15,375 bases of DNA from an uncultured Eubacteriales bacterium (lineage in GTDB: Bacteria; Bacillota_A; Clostridia; Lachnospirales; Lachnospiraceae). Position 1 is the first letter of the stretch. The number at the start of each line of letters is the position of its first letter. Where the stretch lies: contig CADCPV010000017.1 of NCBI GenBank assembly GCA_902803345.1, positions 1 through 15,375 on the forward strand. Reading direction: 5' to 3'. Under the pieces are notes generated by a model, which saw only the letters and a list, made by a program, of their open reading frames with translations, was not told the origin of the DNA and searched no databases. The translations under genes and the position numbers were made by a program. Shown here piece after piece: positions 6,156 through 13,677 of this stretch.

Positions 6156-7748
6156 ATGAAGAAGTTACTCGCTCTCATACTGGCGCTTGCAATGATCCTG
6201 TCGCTTGCGGCCTGTACCAAATCCCCGGCCGAAACCGAAGCGCCGAAGACGGAAGATGCCGGCACGACGGAAGGCAGCAAGGCGGACGAAAAGACCGATG
6301 CGCCTGATAGTAAAGACGACACGACGGCGGATGCAGGCGCCGACGTTTCAAGCTGGCCTGTGATCCGTATGGAAGTCTGCTCCTGGACCGATATCGAGGA
6401 GAAGGAAGGCGAAATCGAACAGGCGCTGAACGACTACCTCGTTTCTATCAACGCTGGCGTTCAGGCGGACCTGCTGCCGATCGCGATCGGCGACCGCGCG
6501 ACCCAGCTGACGCTGATGCTCGCGGACAAGACCAACCCGATCGACCTGTATGCCTGGAGATGGTACTCCACCGTTACCGGTCTCGTCGACAATGACCAGT
6601 GCATTTCTCTTGAGAAATACCGCGATGTGTATCCGGAGCTTTGGGAGCTCTTCCCCGAAGCCGTTTACGACACCTGCAAGGTTGACGGCGAACAGTACTC
6701 GATCCCCGGCGCCGATTCCTTCGGAAACTTCCAGGTTTACGCGCTGAGAAAAGATATCGCGGACGAAATCGGCCTCGGCGACAAGCACGGCGCGAAAATG
6801 ACGCTTGACGAACTTGATCCGTACCTTCAGAAGGCGGAGGAACTGCATCCCGAGCTCTGCTGGCAGGGCGACATGTGGGTGAAGCCCATCCAGGAGATCG
6901 ATGACCTCGGCGACGGCCACGCGCTCGGCGTGCTCATGAACCGCGGTTATCAGGATACCACGATTGTCAACTACTACGCAAGCGATGAATTCAGGGCCTA
7001 CTGCGAACGCTGCAAAAAGTACGCGGACGAGGGCATGATCCGCGACGACCCGCTCAACAACTCCCTCGCGGGCTCCGCGATGATCAACGACGGTATCTGC
7101 GGCGGCTTCATGTTCGAAGGCTACTCCTGCGATTACGCAAACTCCCTGATGAAGGCCCAGTGCCCAAATTATCCGATGATCGTCTTCCAGCTGACCGAGC
7201 CGGGATGCGACAACTCCTGTGTCTATAACGGCTGGCAGATCTCCAGTATCTGTGAACATCCGGACGAAGCCATGAAGCTTCTGTACCTTGCCTACACCGA
7301 TGAAACCGTCGGCCGGCTTCTCGCGATGGGTATCGAAGGCGTTACCTACAAGGTGGACGAGAACGGCTGCGCCTGGTACGCGGACGGCGTCACCGCCGAC
7401 AACTGCGGCTGGAACATGTCCGCTCCGTGGTTCTATCCGAACGAATGTCTCTGCCTGCCCTTTGAAACCGACTACGCGACCTACTACTCGGGCATGGTGG
7501 AATTCTGGCACGATCCTTCGGTCCGCTACTCTGAAGCGACCGGCTTCGTCTTCGACAACAAGCCCGTTTTCGACCAGGTTAAGGCCTGCAACGCGATCGT
7601 AGATGAATACCGCGCAGCTCTTATGGCCGGACAGGTAGATGTAGATGAATACCTTGACCGTTTCAACGAAGAACTGAAGGACAACGGAATCGATGAAATC
7701 GTCACAGAAATGCAGAAGCAGCTGGATGCTTTTGTCGCAGCGAAATAA
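6156..7748 (+). CDS. Extracellular solute-binding lipoprotein, LplA-like
   Basis: This 530-aa protein is the sugar-capturing subunit of the importer and is anchored outside the membrane. It starts with a lipoprotein signal (KK, a hydrophobic core, then lipobox LAAC with C20 as the lipidated residue). A low-complexity linker rich in Ala, Thr, Glu, Lys and Asp (residues ~21-65) follows, then the bilobal binding domain. The C-terminal stretch with G-x-VDVDEYLDRFNEELKDNGID and a closing MQKQLDAF is characteristic of LplA/YtcQ-type binding proteins. Several aromatic clusters (WRWYS, WQGDMW, WYADG) could stack on sugar rings. The ribosome binding site AAGGAGG is the strongest of the operon. The ligand cannot be read from sequence; the downstream enzymes suggest arabinose-containing oligosaccharides (inference). 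Confidence 0.93.
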   Translation: MKKLLALILALAMILSLAACTKSPAETEAPKTEDAGTTEGSKADEKTDAPDSKDDTTADAGADVSSWPVIRMEVCSWTDIEEKEGEIEQALNDYLVSINAGVQADLLPIAIGDRATQLTLMLADKTNPIDLYAWRWYSTVTGLVDNDQCISLEKYRDVYPELWELFPEAVYDTCKVDGEQYSIPGADSFGNFQVYALRKDIADEIGLGDKHGAKMTLDELDPYLQKAEELHPELCWQGDMWVKPIQEIDDLGDGHALGVLMNRGYQDTTIVNYYASDEFRAYCERCKKYADEGMIRDDPLNNSLAGSAMINDGICGGFMFEGYSCDYANSLMKAQCPNYPMIVFQLTEPGCDNSCVYNGWQISSICEHPDEAMKLLYLAYTDETVGRLLAMGIEGVTYKVDENGCAWYADGVTADNCGWNMSAPWFYPNECLCLPFETDYATYYSGMVEFWHDPSVRYSEATGFVFDNKPVFDQVKACNAIVDEYRAALMAGQVDVDEYLDRFNEELKDNGIDEIVTEMQKQLDAFVAAK

Positions 7749-7770
7749 ACACAATATTTGACCTGATTTT

Positions 7771-7800
7771 GGGCCGCCGGGGTTTGCCCGGCGGCCCTTT
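7771..7800 (+). terminator. GC-rich stem-loop after the lipoprotein gene
   Basis: GGGCCGCCGGG (7771-7781) pairs perfectly with CCCGGCGGCCC (7787-7797) around GTTTG, followed by only three T and then CC. The short T-tract suggests partial termination or protection of the upstream mRNA 3' end rather than a full stop, so the esterase and GH51 genes may be read through at a lower level. Confidence 0.65.
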
Positions 7801-7819
7801 CCAAAGAAAGGACTGTCTC

Positions 7820-9361
7820 ATGAAAAATCGTATTGTAAAAGTAGAAGAAGGTTATCTGCAGGGAACATTCGGCTGGGATCCGAGAGTCAAAGTATTTAAG
7901 GGCGTGCCCTACGCCGCGCCGCCGGTCGGAGCGCTTCGCTGGCGCGCTCCGCAGCCGATGACGCCCTGGGAAGGCATAAGAGACGCGCGGGAATACGGCC
8001 CGATGTCCGTTCAGGAGGTTCCGGGCGGGAATCCGGACGATTTCTGGTCCAGAGAGCTGCATCCGGCCGGCCCCGAGTTTCAGATGTCCGAGGACTGTCT
8101 CTATCTCAATATCTTCACGCCCGCGAAAACCGGGGACGAAAAGCTTCCGGTCTTCTGCTACATCCACGGCGGCGGATACCGGGGCGGTTACCCTTACGAG
8201 CAGGAATTTGACTGGGAGCGCTTCGCGGCAAAGGGCGTCGTCGTTGCCGCGATCACATACCGTCTCGGCGTCATGGGCTTCTTCTGTCATCCGGAACTTT
8301 CCGCCGAACACCCGGACGAGCCGAAGGGAAACTACGGTCTTCAAGACCAGCTCGCGGCTCTGAAGTGGGTGAAGCGTAATATCGCTTCCTTCGGGGGCGA
8401 TCCGGAAAAGATCACGATCGCCGGACAGTCCGCCGGCGCGGGCTCCGTGCAGAACCAGCTGACAACGCCCGAATCTGAAGGCGTGTTCTCGGCCGCGATC
8501 ATTCAGTCCGGAATCACCGTCCCGTTCACGGATACGACGGATCCCCTGTCCGCAAAAACGCTCGCGTCCCAGGAACAGGTTGGAAAGGAATTTCTGGAAA
8601 AGGCAGGGATCCCCTCAGTCGCGGAGGCAAGGAAGGTCGACGCGAAAAAGCTCGTCGATCTCGAGCCTGAGCTTCTCGGACCGATGATGCACTTTATCCC
8701 GGTCGTCGACGGCATTTTCCTGAAGGAAACCGCTCCTTCCGCGCTTCAGAACGGCCGCTGGCACAATGTCCCCGTCATCTGCGGCTACAACACCGGAGAA
8801 CTCGCCATGTTCAATCGCTTCCAGGGGAACTTGCCGAAAACAATCGCGGAGTTTCAGGCCTACGCGGAGAAATTCGGCGAGAAGAAGGATTCGCTTCTCT
8901 CACTCTGCGATGTGAAGACGGATGAAGAAGTCGAAAAGCTTTTCTCTTCCGACGCCTATATGAGCCTCATCATTTCCGCAGTTTTCGGTGCGCACTGTCT
9001 GACAAAGCAGGGAAGAAAGGCCTGGATGTACGAATTCGACGCGGATATGCCCGGAACAGATGACCATTCGGCCTTCCACGGCGCGGAGCTCTGGTTCGCC
9101 TACGACGCCCTGGGCCGCTCCTGGCGCCCATTCACCGGAAAGCATTACGATCTCGCGCGCGAGGTGAATTCCTACTGGGTGAATTTCGTGAAGACCGGCG
9201 ATCCGAACGGAAAGGACTGCTTCGGAAATGATCTGCCCGTCTGGGACGCATTCTCGGACGATCTGCCGAAGAAAATGCTCTTTACCGACACTTCGGCCTG
9301 TGTTCCTGTTGAAATGAACGATCTCATGAAGTTTCGGATTGCGAACCAGCTCGGCGAATAA
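7820..9361 (+). CDS. Type-B carboxylesterase, possibly acyl/feruloyl esterase
   Basis: This is a 513-aa alpha/beta-hydrolase of the type-B carboxylesterase family (PF00135), which cleaves carboxylic esters. It opens with the typical FKGVPYAAPPVGALRWRAPQ. The oxyanion-hole loop is YIHGGGYRGG and the nucleophile elbow is GQSAGAGS with S204. E327 (NTGELAMF) and H420 (FHGAELWF) complete the expected Ser-Glu-His triad, so it should be active. I chose the ATG at 7820 because AAAGGA (7807-7812) lies 7 nt upstream; the open frame extends back to a TTG at 7769, but that lies in the stem-loop. There is no signal peptide, so it should be cytoplasmic. Between an oligosaccharide importer and two arabinofuranosidases, removal of feruloyl or acetyl groups from imported arabinoxylan fragments is plausible, but family membership alone does not fix the substrate. 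Confidence 0.9.
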   Translation: MKNRIVKVEEGYLQGTFGWDPRVKVFKGVPYAAPPVGALRWRAPQPMTPWEGIRDAREYGPMSVQEVPGGNPDDFWSRELHPAGPEFQMSEDCLYLNIFTPAKTGDEKLPVFCYIHGGGYRGGYPYEQEFDWERFAAKGVVVAAITYRLGVMGFFCHPELSAEHPDEPKGNYGLQDQLAALKWVKRNIASFGGDPEKITIAGQSAGAGSVQNQLTTPESEGVFSAAIIQSGITVPFTDTTDPLSAKTLASQEQVGKEFLEKAGIPSVAEARKVDAKKLVDLEPELLGPMMHFIPVVDGIFLKETAPSALQNGRWHNVPVICGYNTGELAMFNRFQGNLPKTIAEFQAYAEKFGEKKDSLLSLCDVKTDEEVEKLFSSDAYMSLIISAVFGAHCLTKQGRKAWMYEFDADMPGTDDHSAFHGAELWFAYDALGRSWRPFTGKHYDLAREVNSYWVNFVKTGDPNGKDCFGNDLPVWDAFSDDLPKKMLFTDTSACVPVEMNDLMKFRIANQLGE

Positions 9362-9403
9362 CCGGCGGCTAACGAAAAGCCCCAGGAGAAGTAGGAGAAT
9401 CAC

Positions 9404-11941
9404 ATGCAGAATACGATTACAATTCAAACAAAGGAGCCGCGTTTTCCGGCGGCTCCCGAGCTCTACGGACTCTTTTTCGAAGACATCAATCACGCGGCGG
9501 ACGGCGGCCTCTATCCGGAGCGCTTACGAAACCGCGCTTTTGAGGATTCGCTGCCGCCGGAGGACTGCGAAACCGACCCTGAGCGGCTGATCTACATCAA
9601 CGATGGCAAATGGCCCGGTGTATTCAACCATGGAGAAGGCATGGACGAATGGGCGGCCGCGGTCCCGCCGACTGACATTCCCGCCTGGTATGCGGAAAAC
9701 GCCGAGATGGAGCTCCTGACAAATCCCGCCTTCGCACTGAATCCGAAACGGAAAGCTGCGCTCCTTGTGAAATTCGCGGCGGGCGGCTCGATTAAAAACA
9801 TCGGCTATTTCGGCATCCACGCCCTGAGAGGAGAAAAAACGCACTTTTACGCCTTCATAAAAGCAGAAAAGGATTCTGTGCTTCAGCTGTCCTTCGCGGC
9901 CGAAAACGGGCAAATCTGCGGCACAGAAAGCCTGTCTGTAAAGGCATCCGGCGAGTTCCGCCGGTATGACGCGGACCTGATCTGCACAATAGAGCGTTCC
10001 GATCTCTCTTTAGTCATTTCCTGCGATCGGGAGAACAGCGTCATTTTCGGCTTCACCTCCCTCATGCCCGAGCATACCTTTAAAGGGCACGGACTCCGTG
10101 AGGACCTCGCGCTGCAGCTTAAGAACACGCACAGTAAATTCATCCGCTTCCCGGGCGGCTGCGTCGTTGAAGGCATCAATGAAAAGAATACGCTCGCGTT
10201 CTCCAAAACCGTCGGCCCGGTATGGGAGCGTCCATCGGCGCAGCTCATGTGGCATTACCGCACGACTAACGGCCTCGGATTCCACGAATACCTGCAGCTC
10301 TGCGAGGACCTTGAAATGGAAGCCTTATACGTCTGCAACTGCGGTATGTCCTGTCAGGCACGCCACGGGAAAGGCTTCCCGACGCAGATCACGAAGAAGT
10401 ACCTTCAGGAGGCACTGGACGCTTTAGAGTACGCGCTCGGATCCGCCGACACGAAATTCGGCGCGCTTCGGGCAGAAATGGGACATCCGGAGCCCTTCCG
10501 CCTGAAATACGTCGAGATCGGCAACGAAAACTTCGGTCCCGAATATCTGGAGCGCTATGAAATGTTCTATAAGGCTCTGAAGGAAGCCTTCCCCGAAGTC
10601 ATCTTTATCTCCAACGGACATACGGAACGCGACGGGCTTCCGACCGAAATCGTCGACGAACACTACTACAACGCTCCGGAATTCTTCCTTGAAAACACCG
10701 ATATGTTCGATGACTATCCGCGCAAAGGCCCGGACATTTTCCTCGGAGAATACGCCGTGAACGGCGGCAAAACCATCGCTTCAATGGAATGCGCCCTGGC
10801 GGAAGCCGCTTTCTTAACAGGCGTCGAAAAGAACCAGGATATTGTGAAGCTGTCCGCCTACGCGCCGCTCATGCAGAACTCGGACTATACCGCCTGGAAG
10901 CCGAACCTGATCGTTTTCGATAATCATACCGTTTACGGCATTCCGAGCTATCACGCGATCTCACTTCTCGCAAAATACCGCGGAAAAGAAGTCGTTCCGG
11001 TATCGCTTATCGGCGTAACCGAGCCGCCGGCCTACGCAGGAATCCCCGGGATTCTCGCGGAAAAGGATGGATTCCTTTTCCGGAATGTGAAAGTTGACGG
11101 AAAGGAAATCTCCTCCCCGGAAGATATGGAGGCGATTTACGGCGAGCTTCAGTACGATGAAACAGAACAGGCTTTCCGCATGGTTTTCGGCAGTCACAAG
11201 CATCACTATTCCGGTAAGAATCCCGTATGGAACAAGGCTTTCGAGGACTTCATCTACAGCGGGGATTTCCGCGAGGTACCGATCCTCTGGACGATGTTCA
11301 AAACCGGCGACCGGGACGAAATCCGCTTCGAATTCGATGCGAAATTCGACGCGCAGAACGCCGTCACCTTCTCGGTTTTCAATTCCTGCTCCGCTTCGGA
11401 CGCGGGCTGCAACGAACCGAAGGATACCGAATGGAACCGCCGCATCATCCGCAACCAGATCTGGCGGATCGAGAACGGTAAGTCCGCGCTCCGGGTTCCG
11501 AGAATCTTCGAGAAACCGGTTCCGGATGACGAAAAGGTGCCGACCTCAATCGATTACAGCCGCTGGAATCATTACACTATAACGGCCGACCGCTTCGGGT
11601 ATCAGTGTTATCTGAACGACGAACTCATCATTGAGAAAAAACAGCCGCTGCACTCTGTTCTGCACGCGTCCTGCGAAACCGAAGGAAACGAAATTTTCCT
11701 GAAGGTCGTCAATGTATCGTCCGAAACACAGGCGCTTTGCGTGCAGTTTGACACCGAAGTTCAGCCTGAAATCTCCGTCGAATACATCGAGGGCACGCCG
11801 GAGCAGCAGAATTCCTTCGAGCATCCGCTGAATATCTCCCCGAAGAGCGCGTCGCTTACGGCAGCGCTTACTGAGGACGGCCGCGGATTCTCTGTCGATG
11901 TTCCCGCGTATTCGGTAAACGTTTACCATATCAGGGCTTAA
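9404..11941 (+). CDS. Long-type GH51 alpha-L-arabinofuranosidase
   Basis: This 845-aa enzyme belongs to glycoside hydrolase family 51 and should release alpha-L-arabinofuranosyl groups by the retaining mechanism. The N-terminus has the family hallmark LYGLFFEDINHAADGGLYPE. Residues ~70-235 form a carbohydrate-binding-like beta domain, ending in FKGHGLREDLA. The catalytic barrel starts at about 240 (RFPGGCVVEG), with the acid/base E375 in EIGNENFG and the nucleophile E449 in FLGEYA. A LamG-like beta segment (~600-750, with WNHYTITADRFGYQCYLNDEL) precedes the final KVVN sandwich; this module is usual in the long GH51 type. AGGAG at 9393-9397 supports the start. No signal peptide is seen, so it acts on imported oligosaccharides. 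It follows the esterase by 42 nt. Confidence 0.93.
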   Translation: MQNTITIQTKEPRFPAAPELYGLFFEDINHAADGGLYPERLRNRAFEDSLPPEDCETDPERLIYINDGKWPGVFNHGEGMDEWAAAVPPTDIPAWYAENAEMELLTNPAFALNPKRKAALLVKFAAGGSIKNIGYFGIHALRGEKTHFYAFIKAEKDSVLQLSFAAENGQICGTESLSVKASGEFRRYDADLICTIERSDLSLVISCDRENSVIFGFTSLMPEHTFKGHGLREDLALQLKNTHSKFIRFPGGCVVEGINEKNTLAFSKTVGPVWERPSAQLMWHYRTTNGLGFHEYLQLCEDLEMEALYVCNCGMSCQARHGKGFPTQITKKYLQEALDALEYALGSADTKFGALRAEMGHPEPFRLKYVEIGNENFGPEYLERYEMFYKALKEAFPEVIFISNGHTERDGLPTEIVDEHYYNAPEFFLENTDMFDDYPRKGPDIFLGEYAVNGGKTIASMECALAEAAFLTGVEKNQDIVKLSAYAPLMQNSDYTAWKPNLIVFDNHTVYGIPSYHAISLLAKYRGKEVVPVSLIGVTEPPAYAGIPGILAEKDGFLFRNVKVDGKEISSPEDMEAIYGELQYDETEQAFRMVFGSHKHHYSGKNPVWNKAFEDFIYSGDFREVPILWTMFKTGDRDEIRFEFDAKFDAQNAVTFSVFNSCSASDAGCNEPKDTEWNRRIIRNQIWRIENGKSALRVPRIFEKPVPDDEKVPTSIDYSRWNHYTITADRFGYQCYLNDELIIEKKQPLHSVLHASCETEGNEIFLKVVNVSSETQALCVQFDTEVQPEISVEYIEGTPEQQNSFEHPLNISPKSASLTAALTEDGRGFSVDVPAYSVNVYHIRA

Positions 11942-11986
11942 GAAAAAAGCTTCGTATCATGGGCGATGAAGGAGGAATTACACAAT

Positions 11987-13597
11987 ATGGCAAAACAGGC
12001 AAAAGTGACAGTCGACCCCGCCTACAGGGTCGGAAAGATCGAAAAAAGAATCTACGGTTCCTTCCTGGAGCCGATCGGGGATTTTGTCGTCGGCGGCATT
12101 TACAACCCGAATCATCCGACTGCGGACGAACAGGGCTTCCGGCAGGACGTGCTGCGGGCGATCCGCGAATTCGGCGTCCCCGCGATCCGCCTTCCGGGAG
12201 GCAACTTCATCTCCGGCTGGGACTGGCAGAACTCGATCGGTCCGAAAGAAAACCGGAAAGCCCATCTCGACCTCGCGTGGAAGCAGTATGAGAAAAACCT
12301 CATCGGACACGACGAGTACCTGCAGTGGGCGGAAAAATCCGGCGCCGAGGCGCTCTATACCCTGAATCTGGGCACGGGTACAGTGGAAAGCGCGCTTCAC
12401 TGCGCGGAATATACCAACCATCCGGGCGGCACTTATTTCTCGGACCTTCGGAAGAAAAACGGCCGTCAGGATCCCTATAATGTAAAAGTGTGGTATCTCG
12501 GAAACGAAATGGACGGTCCCTGGCAGATTCATTCCTATGAAAAAGACCCCCGGGGCTACGGCATCAAGGCATACGAAGCCGCAAAAGTGCTGAAATACAT
12601 GGATCCTTCCATCGAAACCGCGGTCTGCGGTTCCTCTTCTCCCGCGCTTTCGCATTATCCGGAGTGGGAACGGAAGGCGCTTGAGGAGTGCTATCCTCTG
12701 ATGGACTACCTCTCGATCCACTATTACCACTGGGCGCCGGAAGGCGATTATGCGGCTTTCTTCAACGGGGCGGAGCTTTTCGAAAACTTCCTGACCACGG
12801 AAATCGCCGTCTGCGACTACGTGCAGGCAAAATACCGCCACCGCAGGAAAATGATGATTTCCTTCGACGAGTACGGCATCAATTTCAGCCGGCAGCAGGC
12901 GCTCCAGCACGGCCATCAGGGGCACATCCCGCTCACGGCTTACGGAGAATTTACCGAACGACGGCGCCAGATGCCATTCCGTGAAATCGACCCCGACAGA
13001 GAGCCCGACTTCCGCTTCCCGCCGATGCGCTACCAGATGATGGATGCGCTCGGCCTTACCTCCATTCTCTTCATCCTGATGCGGCACGCAGACCGGGTGA
13101 AGATCGGCTGCATGACCGGCGGTATCCACGGCGCGATTTCTTTCGACCGGAAAAATGTCTGGAAAGGCGCCTCTTACTACCCCTTCTTCCAGCTTCGGCA
13201 TTACGGATGCGGCGAGTCTATCCTTCCCGCAGTCGAGTCGCCCGTCTTCTCGGCGGAAGGCTTCGACCTCGACAATTTCCACGCGGCGGACGGCGCGGAC
13301 AACATCCCGTATATCGACGCCGTGGCTTCCTTCGACGAAGAGAAAGGCGAGGCAGCCGTCTTCATCATCAACCGGAACTGGGAAGAAGACATGGACGTAT
13401 GTGTCGATGTCCGCGGTTTCGAAGGCTGCCGGCTTCTCGAGCATCAGGAAATGTACTGCTATAACGACGACGCCATGGACAGCTTCGAAAAGCAGGAAAT
13501 CCTTCCTTCCGTCAATCCGGACACGAAGCTTGACGGCGGTTTCGTCCGCTTCCGCGCGAAAAAGCTGTCCTACAACATGCTGCGGCTTGTGAAATAG
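11987..13597 (+). CDS. Short-type GH51 arabinofuranosidase, divergent
   Basis: This 536-aa enzyme resembles AbfA-type GH51 arabinofuranosidases. Conserved elements include IYGSFLEPIG (E28), RLPGGNFISGWDW (N73), WYLGNEMDGPW with the acid/base E174, and SFDEYG with the nucleophile E295; these positions agree with E175 and E294 of the Geobacillus AbfA as I recall them. Other conserved stretches have changed: DEWNVWY is DEYGINFS, the AQLVN motif is replaced by MTGGIHG, and the family SLHQYYG is SIHYYHW. The substrate could therefore differ from plain arabinofuranosides. I start at 11987 because AAGGAGG (11969-11975) lies 11 nt upstream; the earlier in-frame ATG at 11966 falls just before that site and has none of its own. 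No signal peptide is seen. It is the last gene of the operon before a terminator. Confidence 0.88.
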   Translation: MAKQAKVTVDPAYRVGKIEKRIYGSFLEPIGDFVVGGIYNPNHPTADEQGFRQDVLRAIREFGVPAIRLPGGNFISGWDWQNSIGPKENRKAHLDLAWKQYEKNLIGHDEYLQWAEKSGAEALYTLNLGTGTVESALHCAEYTNHPGGTYFSDLRKKNGRQDPYNVKVWYLGNEMDGPWQIHSYEKDPRGYGIKAYEAAKVLKYMDPSIETAVCGSSSPALSHYPEWERKALEECYPLMDYLSIHYYHWAPEGDYAAFFNGAELFENFLTTEIAVCDYVQAKYRHRRKMMISFDEYGINFSRQQALQHGHQGHIPLTAYGEFTERRRQMPFREIDPDREPDFRFPPMRYQMMDALGLTSILFILMRHADRVKIGCMTGGIHGAISFDRKNVWKGASYYPFFQLRHYGCGESILPAVESPVFSAEGFDLDNFHAADGADNIPYIDAVASFDEEKGEAAVFIINRNWEEDMDVCVDVRGFEGCRLLEHQEMYCYNDDAMDSFEKQEILPSVNPDTKLDGGFVRFRAKKLSYNMLRLVK

Positions 13598-13617
13598 CCC
13601 GGAAAAACCCAAAATAT

Positions 13618-13643
13618 AAAGGGGCTGCCCCGGCAGCCCCTTT
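13618..13643. terminator. Bidirectional terminator between convergent genes
   Basis: AAAGGGGCTGCC (13618-13629) pairs perfectly with GGCAGCCCCTTT (13632-13643) around a two-base CC gap, which would open to a four-base loop. T-rich sequence follows on both strands. It lies between the end of the GH51 gene (+) and the end of the serine hydrolase gene (-), and so can serve both. Confidence 0.88.
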
Positions 13644-13677
13644 AAGTTTATTATCGGACGAATGAGTCTGCTGTATT

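Noticed and set aside
7769..7819. Upstream TTG start for the esterase
   Set aside because: It lies in the stem-loop, has no ribosome binding site and adds residues unlike the family's N-terminus. The ATG at 7820 has a good site at 7 nt.
11200..11660. LamG-like segment in the long GH51 enzyme as a novel domain insertion
   Set aside because: Long GH51 enzymes commonly carry this beta-sandwich segment before the final C-terminal domain, so it is expected for the type.
11978..13612. 544-codon reverse open frame opposite the second GH51 gene
   Set aside because: It is a shadow caused by the GC-biased codon use of the real gene: the forward frame has clear GH51 motifs, and the reverse product is rich in Val, Arg, Phe and His with no recognisable domain. 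The same applies to the long reverse frames at 6348-7754 and 1505-2230.
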